Shown: piece by piece, positions 28,374 to 38,100 of the stretch
How the letters are laid out: the number at the start of each line of letters is the position of its first letter
How positions within the stretch are numbered: position 1 is the stretch's first letter
Source: Eggerthella sinensis
GTDB lineage: Bacteria; Actinomycetota; Coriobacteriia; Coriobacteriales; Eggerthellaceae
Length of the DNA: 64,000 nt
Direction of reading: 5' to 3'
Assembly (NCBI RefSeq): GCF_003339815.1
Contig: NZ_PPTT01000011.1
Location: forward strand, 1-64,000
The notes under the pieces: generated by a model
What the model saw: the letters and a program-made list of their open reading frames with translations, nothing else
Told to the model about the DNA's origin: nothing
Database searches by the model: none
Position numbers and translations under genes: made by a program

Positions 28374-29165
28374 TTACGCGCCTTTTTTGGCTCCGAGGAC
28401 GGGGTTGGCGTAGCGGCCGCGGCGTTCGGTGCGGGGGCCGTATTGGATGGCGTTCACGGGGCAGCGATGCAGGCAAGCCAGGCATTGCGTGCATCCGAGC
28501 TCGGCCCAGCGGGGCGTGCCCTCGATGAGCGTGATGGTGTTCGTGGGACAGAGGTCGGCGCACTGCCCGCAGCTGATGCAGGTGGGCAGCGTGAAGAACT
28601 CGGCCGTCGAGCGCGGCTTCTCGTCCTTCGCGGTGAACTTCGACAGCACGATGCCCAGCGTGTTGCGGTGCTCGGCATGCACCTCCTCGCGCGCGACGAT
28701 GCGGTCGGCCACGCGGCGCGTCTCGAGCTCGGCGCCGGCCAGGAGGCGTTCGCGCTTCTCGCCTTCGGCAGGGGCGTACAGGAAGGTGCAGTTGCCCACC
28801 GATTTCACGCTGAACGAGGCATCGAGGTTGATGCCCTGCTCTTTGAGCAGGAGATTGCCGAAGAAGCGCGCCGTGTTGCCCACGAAGGCGCCGCACGACA
28901 GCACGGCGAAGCAGTAGCCGGGCGTGAACGTTTCCTTGTTGCCCGTGCGGAAATGCGCGCGCTTGATGAACGCGTCGACGATGGGAGGGGTGGTCCAGGC
29001 GTAGGTGGGAAAGACGAATCCCAGCTGCTCGTCCTGCGCGAGCGTGAAGTCGAAGTCCTTGTACTTGTACGCTGCGCCGATGTCGACGAGCAGGTCGTCG
29101 GTTGCGCGCGCGATGGTTTGCGCCGCCGCGAGCGAGTTGCCGGTGCCGGTGAAGTAGAAGATCAT
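28374..29165 (-). CDS. EFR1-type flavodoxin-ferredoxin fusion
   Basis: A 263-residue redox protein. The N-terminal flavodoxin-like domain starts with FYFTGTGNSLAAA (FMN phosphate loop) and continues with FPTYAWTTPPIV. The C-terminus holds two 4Fe-4S motifs, CISCGQCADLCP and CTQCLACLHRCP. EFR1-family proteins are cytoplasmic electron carriers common in gut anaerobes; the partner is unknown. The gene has its own extended -10 promoter. Confidence 0.88.
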   Translation of the reverse strand: MIFYFTGTGNSLAAAQTIARATDDLLVDIGAAYKYKDFDFTLAQDEQLGFVFPTYAWTTPPIVDAFIKRAHFRTGNKETFTPGYCFAVLSCGAFVGNTARFFGNLLLKEQGINLDASFSVKSVGNCTFLYAPAEGEKRERLLAGAELETRRVADRIVAREEVHAEHRNTLGIVLSKFTAKDEKPRSTAEFFTLPTCISCGQCADLCPTNTITLIEGTPRWAELGCTQCLACLHRCPVNAIQYGPRTERRGRYANPVLGAKKGA

Positions 29166-29193
29166 GGGTGTGCCTTTCCGTCTGGACGTACCC

Positions 29194-29202
29194 AGTATAG
29201 CA
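29194..29202 (-). promoter_or_regulatory. Extended -10 promoter of the EFR1-type gene
   Basis: The minus strand reads TGCTATACT, 29 nt upstream of the start. Confidence 0.6.
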
Positions 29203-29283
29203 AGGCGCGCCCGGGTTCGCGTTCACCCTTTGGTATCATGAGCGGGAAACCGGTTGTTGGCATGAACGAACCAAGGAGGAACC

Positions 29284-29646
29284 ATGGCAGACGTGCTGTT
29301 CGTCGAGTATCCGAAGTGCTCCACGTGCAAGAAGGCGAAGGCGTGGCTCGACGCGCACGGCGTGGCGTACACCGACCGCCACATCGTCGAAGAGAACCCG
29401 ACGGCTGCAGAGCTGGCCGCGTGGCATGCGACAAGCGGGCTGCCGTTGCGCCGCTTCTTCAACACGAGCGGCATGCTGTATCGCGAGCGCAACGTGAAGG
29501 CCCTGCTCGACGCCGGCATGAGCGACGAGGACGCCTACGCCTTGCTCGCCGAGAACGGCATGATGGTGAAGCGCCCGCTCGTGGTGGGCGACGGCTTCGT
29601 GCTCGTCGGCTTCAAGGAAGCGGAGTGGGAGCAGGCGCTGCTCTAG
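29284..29646 (+). CDS. ArsC/Spx-family thioredoxin-fold protein
   Basis: A 120-residue protein. The active-site motif is CSTCKKAKAWL at residues 12-15, with the partner Arg in MMVKRPLVV near residue 98. This fits the ArsC/YffB/Spx group. The CxxC form is more common in Spx and YffB than in true arsenate reductases, so arsenate reduction should not be assumed. AAGGAGGAACC precedes the ATG. Confidence 0.82.
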   Translation: MADVLFVEYPKCSTCKKAKAWLDAHGVAYTDRHIVEENPTAAELAAWHATSGLPLRRFFNTSGMLYRERNVKALLDAGMSDEDAYALLAENGMMVKRPLVVGDGFVLVGFKEAEWEQALL

Positions 29647-29665
29647 GCGCGCTCGGGCGCAGCCC

Positions 29666-30112
29666 CTACAGCGTGTCGGTGTCGAGCCACAGCGTGAAGG
29701 GCCCGTCGTTGACGAGGCTCACGTCCATGTACGCGCCGAAGCGCCCCGTTTCCACGCGGGACACGTCGCGGCGCGCGCGTTCGACGAACCATTCGTACAG
29801 ACGGTTCGCCTCGTCGGGCGCGCCCGCCTCGGTGAAAGAGGGGCGGTTGCCCCGCTTGCAGTTCGCGAACAGGGTGAACTGCGACACCACGAGCACCTCG
29901 CCGCCGACGTCGGCGAGCGAGAGGTTCGTCTTGCCGTCGGCATCTTCGAAGATGCGCAGGCGCGCTATCTTGCTCCACAGGCGTTCGGCCTGCTGCTCGG
30001 TGTCGTCGTGACCGACGCCGAGCAGGATGAGCAGCCCGCGCTCGATGGCGCCCGCCGTCTGCCCGTCGATGTCCACCTGCGCGCGGCTCACGCGCTGCAC
30101 CACCGCCCTCAT
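29666..30112 (-). CDS. dtd: D-aminoacyl-tRNA deacylase
   Basis: A 148-residue Dtd protein that removes D-amino acids wrongly attached to tRNA. Family blocks: [15 protein letters not shown] at the start, [17 protein letters not shown], and the cross-subunit Gly-cis-Pro motif NDGPFT (usually NDGPVT). It overlaps the small tautomerase frame by 4 nt, which makes a coupled pair. Confidence 0.93.
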   Translation of the reverse strand: MRAVVQRVSRAQVDIDGQTAGAIERGLLILLGVGHDDTEQQAERLWSKIARLRIFEDADGKTNLSLADVGGEVLVVSQFTLFANCKRGNRPSFTEAGAPDEANRLYEWFVERARRDVSRVETGRFGAYMDVSLVNDGPFTLWLDTDTL

Positions 30113-30246
30113 CGCTCGTCCGCGCCTTCGTGCGCGCGGCGATACGGCACGTGCATGATGGCCGATGCGGTGGCGGTGAGCTGTTCGATGAGGTCTTTCT
30201 TCTGCGCGGCGTCGAGCGGGCCGCCTTCGACGGTGAGGTAGGGCAT
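30109..30246 (-). CDS. Truncated 4-oxalocrotonate tautomerase-like peptide
   Basis: A 45-residue frame. [19 protein letters not shown] has the catalytic Pro after the initiator Met and the beta-alpha start of the tautomerase fold. The frame then departs from the family after about residue 34 ([14 protein letters not shown]) and stops; full members have about 60-75 residues with a second beta strand. ATG 30246 is preferred over 30252 because AAAGG lies 6 nt before it and Pro must be second. It overlaps dtd by 4 nt. It may be a decayed gene kept for translational coupling, or a non-catalytic remnant. Confidence 0.65.
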   Translation of the reverse strand: MPYLTVEGGPLDAAQKKDLIEQLTATASAIMHVPYRRAHEGADER

Positions 30247-30351
30247 GGGCATCCTTTCTCGGAGCGATGGCGTCATTATCGCACAGCGGCGCCGCGCTGG
30301 ATGGCGCAACGCCTTGTTGCGCGCGCCTGCGTGCTGATCGTGTGCGTCGTG

Positions 30352-30380
30352 TTTACCGGGGGCGCGACGGGGTGTATAAC
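30352..30380 (+). promoter_or_regulatory. Promoter of the flavodoxin-TfoX pair
   Basis: TTTACC (30352-30357), 17 nt, TATAAC (30375-30380), about 50 nt before the flavodoxin start. Confidence 0.55.
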
Positions 30381-30430
30381 GTTCGAAACACCGATGAAGG
30401 CGCCGACGTGCGCACGAGGGAGGACGCATC

Positions 30431-30946
30431 ATGAGCTATGCGATTGTGTACGATAGCAGCACCGGCAACACCGAGCAGCTGGCTCGTGCGGTAGCCGCCG
30501 CGCTGCCGAGCGAGGATTGCGTGGCGTTCGGCCGCGTCGGCGACGTGGACCGTGCGGCGCTCGCTCAGGCCGATCGCGTGTACGTGGGGTTTTGGACGAA
30601 CCGCGGCGACTGCACCGACGAGCTGGCCGAGGTTCTGGTCACGCTGGGCGGCAAGGACGTGTTTCTGTTCGGGACAGCCGGGTTCGGTGCCGACGAGACG
30701 TACTTCGCCGGGGTCGTGTCGCGCGTGCTCGTGCATCTGCCGGAATCGGCGCAGGTGATTGGCTCGTTCATGTGCCAAGGTCGTATGCCGGCCGTGGTGC
30801 GCAGCCGCTACGTGCAAACCGCCGAGGCCAAGCCGGAGCAGGCGGCGCGCATGCAGCAGCTCATCGACAACTTCGACGAAGCGTCGAACCACCCCAACGA
30901 CGACGACCTGGCGCGCCTGCGCGCCGCGGTTGTCGGAGCGGAGTAA
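30431..30946 (+). CDS. Flavodoxin-family protein
   Basis: A 171-residue FMN protein. The phosphate-binding loop is DSSTGNTEQLA near residue 9, followed by FWTNRGDCTDE and FLFGTAGFGADETYF loops typical of flavodoxins that act as electron carriers. It has a long helical tail. A TfoX-C gene follows after 2 nt, so the two are co-transcribed. The redox partner is unknown. Confidence 0.82.
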   Translation: MSYAIVYDSSTGNTEQLARAVAAALPSEDCVAFGRVGDVDRAALAQADRVYVGFWTNRGDCTDELAEVLVTLGGKDVFLFGTAGFGADETYFAGVVSRVLVHLPESAQVIGSFMCQGRMPAVVRSRYVQTAEAKPEQAARMQQLIDNFDEASNHPNDDDLARLRAAVVGAE

Positions 30947-30948
30947 CC

Positions 30949-31221
30949 ATGGCGAAGCTGACCGACCTCCCCAACATCGGCCCTCACGCCGAGCAGCAGC
31001 TCGCCGAGGTAGGCGTGGCCACGCCCGACGATCTGCTGACGATGGGTGCCGAGCAGGCCTGGCTCAAGGTGCAAACCATCGACCCGGGCGTGTGCCTGCA
31101 CATGCTGTACGCGCTCGAGGGCGCGGTGCAGGGCATCCCGAAGGCGCACCTCGACCCGGCGCGCAAGCAGGAGCTCAAGGAGTTCATGAACGCTCATCAG
31201 CCTGCAGCTGCGGCCGAGTAG
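30949..31221 (+). CDS. TfoX C-terminal domain protein
   Basis: A 90-residue protein matching the TfoX/Sxy C-terminal helix-hairpin-helix-like domain: LTDLPNIGPHAEQQLAEVGV and LHMLYALEGAVQGIP. The N-terminal TfoX domain is missing, as in many stand-alone members of unknown function. It is directly downstream of the flavodoxin. Confidence 0.8.
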   Translation: MAKLTDLPNIGPHAEQQLAEVGVATPDDLLTMGAEQAWLKVQTIDPGVCLHMLYALEGAVQGIPKAHLDPARKQELKEFMNAHQPAAAAE

Positions 31222-31233
31222 GGAAGCGGCACG

Positions 31234-32175
31234 CTAGGCGCTCTCGCGCGCCTCGGTGCTCTCGTTCTCGTGCGCGGGCTCGGGCTCTTCCAGCCGCGTC
31301 CTCAGCAGCTGCAGGCCGCCCACCACGATGCCGCCGACGAGGAAGAACACGAGATCGAACGAGCCGATGCCCATGGCGGGCTGCGGCACGCTCAGCGTGA
31401 GCGGCCCCTGCGTGATGGAGAACAGCGATCCTGCCATCATGCCGATGATGGCGTAGATGGTCTGCGAGCGGAAGCGCGCCAAACACAGGCGGATGAGCCG
31501 CACGAACAACAGCACGCCGCAGGCCACGCCGGCGGCGAACACGACGAGGATAGGCAGATAGGCCAGGTCGAGTCCCATCACGGCGCGCACCGCGCCCATG
31601 ATGGGCACGTACAGCCCGAAGATGAGCAGCAGCGTGGAGCCCGAAATGCCGGGCAGCACCATGGCCGAGATGGCCACCATGGCCGCGAAGAACACGTACG
31701 CCACGAGCCCCGCATCGAGACTGCCCGCCGCCACGTCGATGCCCGTGCCTGCGGCCGGACTCAACAGCGTCACCGCCACCACGAGCGCGATGCCCGCCCC
31801 GGCGAACACGAGGTTTCCCAGCCGTCCCTTCAGCGCCTGCCGTTCTTCCCGGACGACGATGGGGATGGCGAACACGATGAAGCCCATGAACAGCGAGCTC
31901 ACCGCATAGATGTGCGAGTCGAAGAAGCTGGTGAGCACGAGCGCCGAGAGCCCGAAGCCCACTACCCAGCCCAGACCCAGCTTGAGCAGGAAGCGCAGGG
32001 CGGCGAAGCGCGCCTGCTTCGTGCCGTGAAACAGGTCGTCGAGCGAGCCGATGAAGCGGTCGTAGAAGCCCAGCAGGAACGCGACGGTACCGCCTGATAC
32101 GCCCGGCACGCTGTCGGCCAGCGCCATGCAGAATCCGCGCACGAAATTGATGATGACTCCGGTTGCGCCCTTCAC
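31234..32175 (-). CDS. DUF368 membrane protein (PopT-type undecaprenyl-phosphate translocase family)
   Basis: A 313-residue polytopic protein. The family hallmark GFCMALADSVPGVSGGTVAF is at the N-terminus and a second copy, VLPGISGSTLLLIFGLY, lies near residue 200; together they suggest two inverted re-entrant repeats. DUF368 proteins (PopT) have been shown to recycle undecaprenyl phosphate across the membrane for cell-wall synthesis. GTG 32175 is chosen because AGGAGGT lies about 8 nt upstream. It ends 12 nt from the convergent TfoX-C gene. Confidence 0.87.
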   Translation of the reverse strand: MKGATGVIINFVRGFCMALADSVPGVSGGTVAFLLGFYDRFIGSLDDLFHGTKQARFAALRFLLKLGLGWVVGFGLSALVLTSFFDSHIYAVSSLFMGFIVFAIPIVVREERQALKGRLGNLVFAGAGIALVVAVTLLSPAAGTGIDVAAGSLDAGLVAYVFFAAMVAISAMVLPGISGSTLLLIFGLYVPIMGAVRAVMGLDLAYLPILVVFAAGVACGVLLFVRLIRLCLARFRSQTIYAIIGMMAGSLFSITQGPLTLSVPQPAMGIGSFDLVFFLVGGIVVGGLQLLRTRLEEPEPAHENESTEARESA

Positions 32176-32371
32176 GAATGGGACCTCCTCTTGCCGTCGA
32201 TAGCTTCCAGCATGGCGTATCCGCACGGAAAGTCCCAGGTGGCGCGCCGCGACCCTGCAAGATTTCCAAACCGCTTAAGAATCGGTAAAAGCTGTGTAAA
32301 GGGAAGGTAAAGAGAGAAGGGCAGGGGAGGTGGAGAGCAGCAGGGCGCGGAAAGGCGGAGAGGCGGGCGCG

Positions 32372-32407
32372 CAAAAAGGCCCGGGCCGCTGGGCGGCTCC
32401 GGGCCTT
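32372..32407 (-). terminator. Terminator of the histidine decarboxylase operon
   Basis: AAGGCCCGG (32376-32384) pairs with 32399-32407, with the inner helix GCCGC-TGG-GCGGC. The A run before it is a U run on the minus-strand transcript. Confidence 0.85.
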
Positions 32408-32431
32408 CGACATCGCGCCAAGCGAGGTTGG

Positions 32432-33931
32432 CTAGATGTGGATGTTGCCGAACGTGATGACCGAGTAGATGAGGCCGGCGATGCCGAGCGCCAGCACCAC
32501 GGCGAGGATGATCTTATCGGATCGCGACGAGAACAGCTTCGCCTTCGGGTCGTGCTGCTTCACGCCCGCGATGTACAGCGGCAGGCCCACGGCGTACACG
32601 ATGCAGGCCACCATGAGGTAGTTGAGGCCCGCGGCGTAGATGAGCCATAAGCCGTACAGCGAACCGGCTGCGCCCGTGAAGATGGCCATCCCGCGGCTGG
32701 CGAAGATGCCGCTGGGGTATTCCTTCTTGTAGGCGATCTTGAACAGGAACAACGTGCAGAAGAAGTAGCACGGCAGCGCCATGACGCTCGTGATGCTGAT
32801 CATGGTGGTCCAGGCGTTGCTGCCGATGAAGAACGAGGCGATGAGCACCACCTGAATGACGATGGTCGTCCACAGAAGCGACGTGGAGGGCGAACCCTGC
32901 TTGTTCTCCTTCGTGAACATCTTGGGGAAGATGCCGCTCTTCGATGCAGCCAGCGGCATCTCGCCCAGCATGAGCATCCAGACGAGCCAGGAGCTGAGCA
33001 CCGATATGATAACGCCGGCGTTCACCATGATCTCGCCCCAGCTGCCGAACGATTTCAGCATGATGGCCGCCATGGACGGGTCGGCCATGTTGCCGATTTC
33101 CGCCTGCGAGTACACGCCGAGGGGCAGCAGCGACACGATGATGTACAGGGCAAGCGTCACGAGGAAGCCGATGGTGGTCGCCTTACGCACGGCGGCCTGC
33201 GACTTCGCCTTGCCGGACACGACCACGGCGCCCTCGATGCCGAGGAACAGCCACAGCGTGACCAGCATGGTGGACGACACCTGCGGCATGACGTTGTCGA
33301 AGTTCAGCGTAAGGTCGATGCCGTCCTTGATGCCCCAGAAACCCTCCATGAACACCGAGAACTTGAACACGGTAGCCACGGCCAGAATAAAGATGATGAC
33401 GGGCAGCAGCTTGCCGATGGTGCCGATGATGTTCAGGAAGCTCGTGGACTTCGCGCCGCGCAAGGCGAGCAGGTACATGATCCACGTGATGATGGACCCG
33501 CCGATGATGGACGGGATGTTGTTGCCGCCGGAGAAATCGGGCACGAAGTAGTTCAGCGTGGCCATGACGAGCACGGAATAGGCAACAAGCGCGAAGCAGT
33601 TGCAAATCCAGTATCCGTACGCCACGAAGAAGCCGATCAGCTTGCCGAAGCCCTTCTCGGCATACGTGTACAGGCCGTTCGTGAGTTCGGGGCGGGCAGC
33701 TGACAGGATGCGGAACGTGTTCGCGATGAACCAGATGCCGATGCCCGTAACCACCCAGGCGATGATGATGGCTCCTGCGGAAGCGTCTGCCGCCATGTTC
33801 TGGGGGAGGTTGTAGATGCCTCCGCCGATCATGGCGCTGATGACGATGCCCACCAGGCCGATCAGGCCAACTTTCTTCGAGCTGTCCTGGGCCGATGTTC
33901 CGCCGGAACCGGAAGCGGTTTTATCTGCCAT
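32432..33931 (-). CDS. APC-family amino acid antiporter, likely histidine/histamine
   Basis: A 499-residue APC transporter of the basic amino acid/polyamine antiporter group with about 12 helices. The first helix has GIVISAMIGGGIYNLPQNMA and the block LTNGLYTYAEKGFGKLIGF follows. Sequence alone would suggest arginine/ornithine exchange, but it is directly downstream of a pyruvoyl histidine decarboxylase gene, so histidine-in/histamine-out exchange is the better inference. Such exchange consumes protons and builds a proton-motive force. An intercistronic hairpin separates the two genes. Confidence 0.85.
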   Translation of the reverse strand: MADKTASGSGGTSAQDSSKKVGLIGLVGIVISAMIGGGIYNLPQNMAADASAGAIIIAWVVTGIGIWFIANTFRILSAARPELTNGLYTYAEKGFGKLIGFFVAYGYWICNCFALVAYSVLVMATLNYFVPDFSGGNNIPSIIGGSIITWIMYLLALRGAKSTSFLNIIGTIGKLLPVIIFILAVATVFKFSVFMEGFWGIKDGIDLTLNFDNVMPQVSSTMLVTLWLFLGIEGAVVVSGKAKSQAAVRKATTIGFLVTLALYIIVSLLPLGVYSQAEIGNMADPSMAAIMLKSFGSWGEIMVNAGVIISVLSSWLVWMLMLGEMPLAASKSGIFPKMFTKENKQGSPSTSLLWTTIVIQVVLIASFFIGSNAWTTMISITSVMALPCYFFCTLFLFKIAYKKEYPSGIFASRGMAIFTGAAGSLYGLWLIYAAGLNYLMVACIVYAVGLPLYIAGVKQHDPKAKLFSSRSDKIILAVVLALGIAGLIYSVITFGNIHI

Positions 33932-33956
33932 GTTTCCAGTCCTTGTCTAACGTATT

Positions 33957-33987
33957 CGAGCCGCTCGGGGACCACCCGGGCGGCTCG
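33957..33987. other. Intercistronic hairpin in the histidine decarboxylase operon
   Basis: CGAGCCGC (33957-33964) pairs with GCGGCTCG (33980-33987), with an inner CGGG/CCCG helix. There is no U run, so it more likely stabilises or partially attenuates the transcript between the decarboxylase and antiporter genes. Confidence 0.6.
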
Positions 33988-34014
33988 AAGGTGGATTGCG
34001 TAGGGGAGACGTGC

Positions 34015-34968
34015 TTAGTCGAGGTTGGTGAGCGGCTCGAAGTCCATTTCCTTCAGCCAATCGGTGAGGTGCAGATCGTTGAGGGAATCGAAGCCGGTGG
34101 AAGGCACGGCGTTGCGCGCCAGGGTGACGTAGGGGCCCACCGTGATGGCGTTGCCGATCTCGCCCGGCTTCATCATGCGGTGCGCGAAGCCGACGTACGT
34201 GCGGTCGTACACGACGTTCTGGTCGCGGCCGCACTCGACGACGGACCAGACGATGGCCTTGCGGTGGTCTTCGAGGAACTTGATCATGTCCTCTTCGTTG
34301 TCGTTCTCGGTCCACACGCCGGCATCCTCGATGAACAGGTCGGCGGCGAAGTCGCGGTCGGCGGACAGGGAGATGGCGATGAAGGACCACACGCCGTAGC
34401 CCTCGCCGTCCTTGAGAGGACGGTCGGTCTTCGGGCGATAGGCGACGACGCCCTTGTTCGCGCAGATGGTGTGCGCACCCGGGATGGGGTGGTAGCGGCG
34501 GTTGTCTTCGGTGCCGAACAGCTCGACGCCGGCGTTCAGCAGCGGTTGAGCGTCGAACACCTTGAGCTCGCGATCGTTCCACTGCTTCGCGGTGAACAGC
34601 GGCTTGCTCTTGCCGTTGTCGACGTCGTCGTGACGAGCGACGTCGTAGCCCCACACCTGACCGGCCATGCCGCAGAACGACGAAGCGGTGAGCATGTTGA
34701 TCTGTCCGACGTAGGCATCGGCGGCCTCGGCCTTGTCGTACGTGACGATGCGGTCGACCAGGGCGTCGTTCGTCTTCTCGACGACGCCGGCGGACACCTT
34801 CAGCACGGACACGTAGCCGTTGCCGTACGCGCCCGGCATGCCGTAGCCGTCGCAGTAATCGTCATACGGGCTGATGGCCGTCTTGTCGATGTGCGGCGCG
34901 CGCATGGTCGCGTGAAAGTCGGATTCGCGGGCGATGGAGCGGTTGCGCCTCTCTTCGACGTTCTTCAT
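34015..34968 (-). CDS. hdcA: Pyruvoyl-dependent histidine decarboxylase proenzyme
   Basis: A 317-residue proenzyme that converts histidine to histamine and CO2. The self-cleavage region is TASSFCG, with Ser96-Ser97 as the expected serinolysis pair that yields the beta chain and the pyruvoyl-blocked alpha chain. Family blocks include ISPYDDYCDGYGMPGAYGNG, YVGQINM, GYGVWSFIAISLS and MMKPGEIGNAITVGPYV. The N-terminus is about 15 residues longer than Lactobacillus HdcA. ATG 34968 has AAAGGAGA upstream. The hdcB maturation gene and hisS-like gene of lactic acid bacteria are absent here. Confidence 0.9.
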   Translation of the reverse strand: MKNVEERRNRSIARESDFHATMRAPHIDKTAISPYDDYCDGYGMPGAYGNGYVSVLKVSAGVVEKTNDALVDRIVTYDKAEAADAYVGQINMLTASSFCGMAGQVWGYDVARHDDVDNGKSKPLFTAKQWNDRELKVFDAQPLLNAGVELFGTEDNRRYHPIPGAHTICANKGVVAYRPKTDRPLKDGEGYGVWSFIAISLSADRDFAADLFIEDAGVWTENDNEEDMIKFLEDHRKAIVWSVVECGRDQNVVYDRTYVGFAHRMMKPGEIGNAITVGPYVTLARNAVPSTGFDSLNDLHLTDWLKEMDFEPLTNLD

Positions 34969-35134
34969 GGATAGGTCTCCTTTCGTTGTGAACAAGTTTC
35001 GCGCTGATTGTATGGCCCTCCGCGCGCGCTGAATTTCGCAACGGGGTTTCGATGGCGAGCCGTGCTTTCCCCGATGCCTTGCCGTCAAGCCCCTGAAACG
35101 GGGATGTAAGGCGTACGGAAGGCGGCGAAACGAG

Positions 35135-35170
35135 AAGACGCCGGATGGCGGAAAGCCGTCCGGCGTCTTT
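35135..35170 (-). terminator. Terminator of the giant surface-protein gene
   Basis: AAGACGCCGGA-TGGC (35135-35149) pairs with 35155-35169, with one G-U pair and a GGAAA loop. It lies 25 nt after the stop codon. Confidence 0.75.
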
Positions 35171-35193
35171 GACGTTGGGTTTTACGGTTGTCG

Positions 35194-38100
35194 TTACCGC
35201 GGCTGCTTGCGCAGGCGCACCGCTGCGGCAATCATGACCCCGGCCGACGCGGCCAACAGGGCGATCCATGCGAACACGGCGGTGCTATCGCCCGTTTTCG
35301 TCGAGGCCGAACCCGCAGCGCTCGGCGAGCCCGCATCGCCCGGGGTGCCCGCGCCGCCCGGAGCGCCCGACGTGCCCGCGTCGCCCGGCTTGAGGGGCGG
35401 GAGCGGCTTCGGATCGGGGATGCCGCCGCCGTTGGTTTCCTTGATGGAGAAGGCGGCGGTGTCCGTCACGCTGATGCGGTAGTTCGCCGCGCCGTCGAGC
35501 GCTTCGATGGCCTGTAGCATCTCGTCGCGGTTCGCCCACCGCACGGTGTACGTGCCCGCCTTCGCGCTGTCGGCAGGGAACCCGGCGAAGACCGTCTCTT
35601 GGTCGGGCGTCAGCTGTTCGTTCTCAAGCAGGCCTTCGTAGGACAGGGCGGCCGTGGGCAGGGCTTCGCCGACGTTCAACGACGTCTTCGAGAGGACGAC
35701 GCCGATGACGAGGTCGCGCGGTTCGATCTTGAAGCCGGTCGTGATCTCACCCTGGTTCGTGTCGTCTTCGTAAACGGCCTTGACCAGGTACGACCCGGCG
35801 TTTCGGGGCGCGTCGGACGCGAAGGTGGCGCCGCCATCGGCGCTGTAGAGCACCGTCCAAGCAGCGTTTCCTGACGACGACCCGTCGAAGCGGTAGGATG
35901 GATTGGGCGTGGAGCCGTAGGTCAGGTTGTCCTGCGTCAGATGCAGGCGCGACGGGTCGATGACGTTCTTGTCGGTCACGCGCAGCACGGCGGTCTGCGA
36001 AGCGGCCCGGTACGCGCCCGGCACCGCTTCGGTGGCGGCGGTGACGGTGATCTCCGTGTTCGGAGCGGCGTCCGCCGGGATGGTGAACGCGCCGTCGAAC
36101 GGGATCTCGGCGCCGTCGCCGATACGGTAGGAAAGCGCGACCTCCTGCGGCAGCCGGTCGGCGAAGGCGCTGTCGTGCGGATTCTTCGCCGTCGCGTGGA
36201 CGGTTACCTTCTGGCCGCGAATCTGCACGGTGGGCAGGTCGATGGCGATGACGGGCGTCGTCTCGTTCACCTGCACGGTCACGTTCGCGATGACGGGGTC
36301 GTAGTGCGTCTTGCCGTCCTCGTCCGAAATCGGGGCGAACGCGGCGGAGTAGGAACCCGTCTGCGCGGGACGCGTGCCGTCGTCTTGCCAGCTCCAGGTG
36401 CCGGACACCACAACGCCGTTGTGCGGGTTGGTGCCGGTGCCCGCCAGCGCGGCGTCCTTGAGCGTTTGGCCGTACTCGATGGAGCTTGCAAGCTCGGTGA
36501 ACTGGGGCGTGGCGTTGCGGAGCTCCACCTCGATAGGGCCGGGCACCGCGGCGTAGTGATCGGCGTCGTCGGGTTGGAAGAGCATCGTATGCGTGAGGTT
36601 TGCGCCGTCGGGCACAACGGTCTCGTCCTCCCAGGCGAACGAGCCCGGAAGCGACCCTTCGCCGCCGTCGAGCGCGGCGTCTTTCAGCTGCTGGCCGTAC
36701 ACGACCGACGCGGACGGCCACGAGGCCACCGCAGGCACGGCTTTGACGATGTCGCCGGTGGCGGAAAGCGTGTCGGAGGCCAGCGCGTAGTTGCGGGTGA
36801 CGGCGGTGTCGAGGAGCTTCACGGCGACGGTGACCGCCTTGCCGGTGCCCACTTCGGCATCGTCGAAGGCCGCCGTCTCCTCGTAGTCCGTCCCGCATGC
36901 AAGCGACTCGCCCGCGGCAAGCCCGTCGAACGCGAGCGCGGGCGTTTCAACGTTGGTTTTCCCGTCGTAGGCCTTCGGTGCGACGACGCCTGCAAGCTGC
37001 GGCGTGAGCGCCTGTCGCTCGATGGCGAACTCGAGCGTGACGCTGCCGGTGAAGTTGCCGTGTTCGGTAGCCGTCGCGGTCGCCTTCGCCGTGCCGACGT
37101 CCTTGTTGCGCTCGTACGCGACGGTGAAGTCGTCGGCGGTGAGCGTGGGGTCGGCTGCGGTCAGGGCGGGCTCCTGCGCGGTGCCGTTGTAGGGCACGGC
37201 GGGCATCGCCTCGAATGCCGCTGCGGTCAGCGCGTTCTCGAGAGCCGTCACGGTGAGGTCGCTCGTGACGTTGCCGAAGTCGGTGACGTTCCAGGCGCGG
37301 TACTTCCGCGGGAGCGCGGGCGGCACGAGCGCATCGCCCTTGTTGTTCGTGTACAGCACGGCGACCACGTCGTTGTTCGGTTTGACGAAGGTGACTTGGA
37401 ACACCTGCTCGGGCGCGAGCGGGGGCGTCGGATCGGGATTGCCCGGATCGGGCGGCGTTTGCGGTTTCGCGTAGAGCCACGGCGTGGTTTTGCCTTCGCT
37501 GTTCAGCTTCTGGCCCCATACGTACTCGCTGTTCGCCTTTTGCAGCAGGTAGGCCACTTCGCCGTTTTCGATCTGCGCCTCGGTTGCGGACGTGGTTCCG
37601 GTGCTGGGGGCGGGCCCGCTCGGGTTGTATCCGCCGCTCAGGTTGGCCGCCTCGAGGAAGAAGTTGTTGCTGCACCCGTCCTCCCACTTGTTCCAGCCGA
37701 TGATGGCGCCCGTTTCGCGCGGCGCGCTTGTATCGTAGACCCTGATGTCGGTCGTGTTGTTGAAGCAGTTGGCCACCGTGCCGCCGTGCGATTCAAGCTC
37801 GCCGACGATGCCGCCGGGGCTGAGGTTGGCAATGACGGAGCTGTCGTTGAAGCAGTTCGACACGGCGGTGCCCACGCTCTTGGCGCTCTTGCTCGTGCCG
37901 TCGGCCAGGTACCCCACAATACCGCCCGCGCCATCGAGCGGGACGCTGCCTCCCGACTGCTCTTTGGTGGAAATGCGGTTGTCCTTGCTCGTGCATGCGG
38001 TGATGGTTGAATTCTTGGCCTGACCTGCGATGCCGCCGGCGAGGTACGTGCCTTCGATGGTGCATCCCTCAACGATGACGTTGCTGATGCGCGCGTTCTC

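Noticed and set aside
30431-30946. BilS-type flavodoxin of bilirubin reduction
   Set aside because: No bilR-like reductase gene is adjacent and the flavodoxin fold alone is not specific.
32432-33931. Arginine/ornithine antiporter (ArcD-type)
   Set aside because: Family resemblance allows it, but no arginine deiminase genes are present and the operon partner is histidine decarboxylase.
35941-38010. 689-codon frame antisense to the adhesin
   Set aside because: Low-complexity Arg/Gly/Val text typical of an antisense shadow; no start signal or domain.
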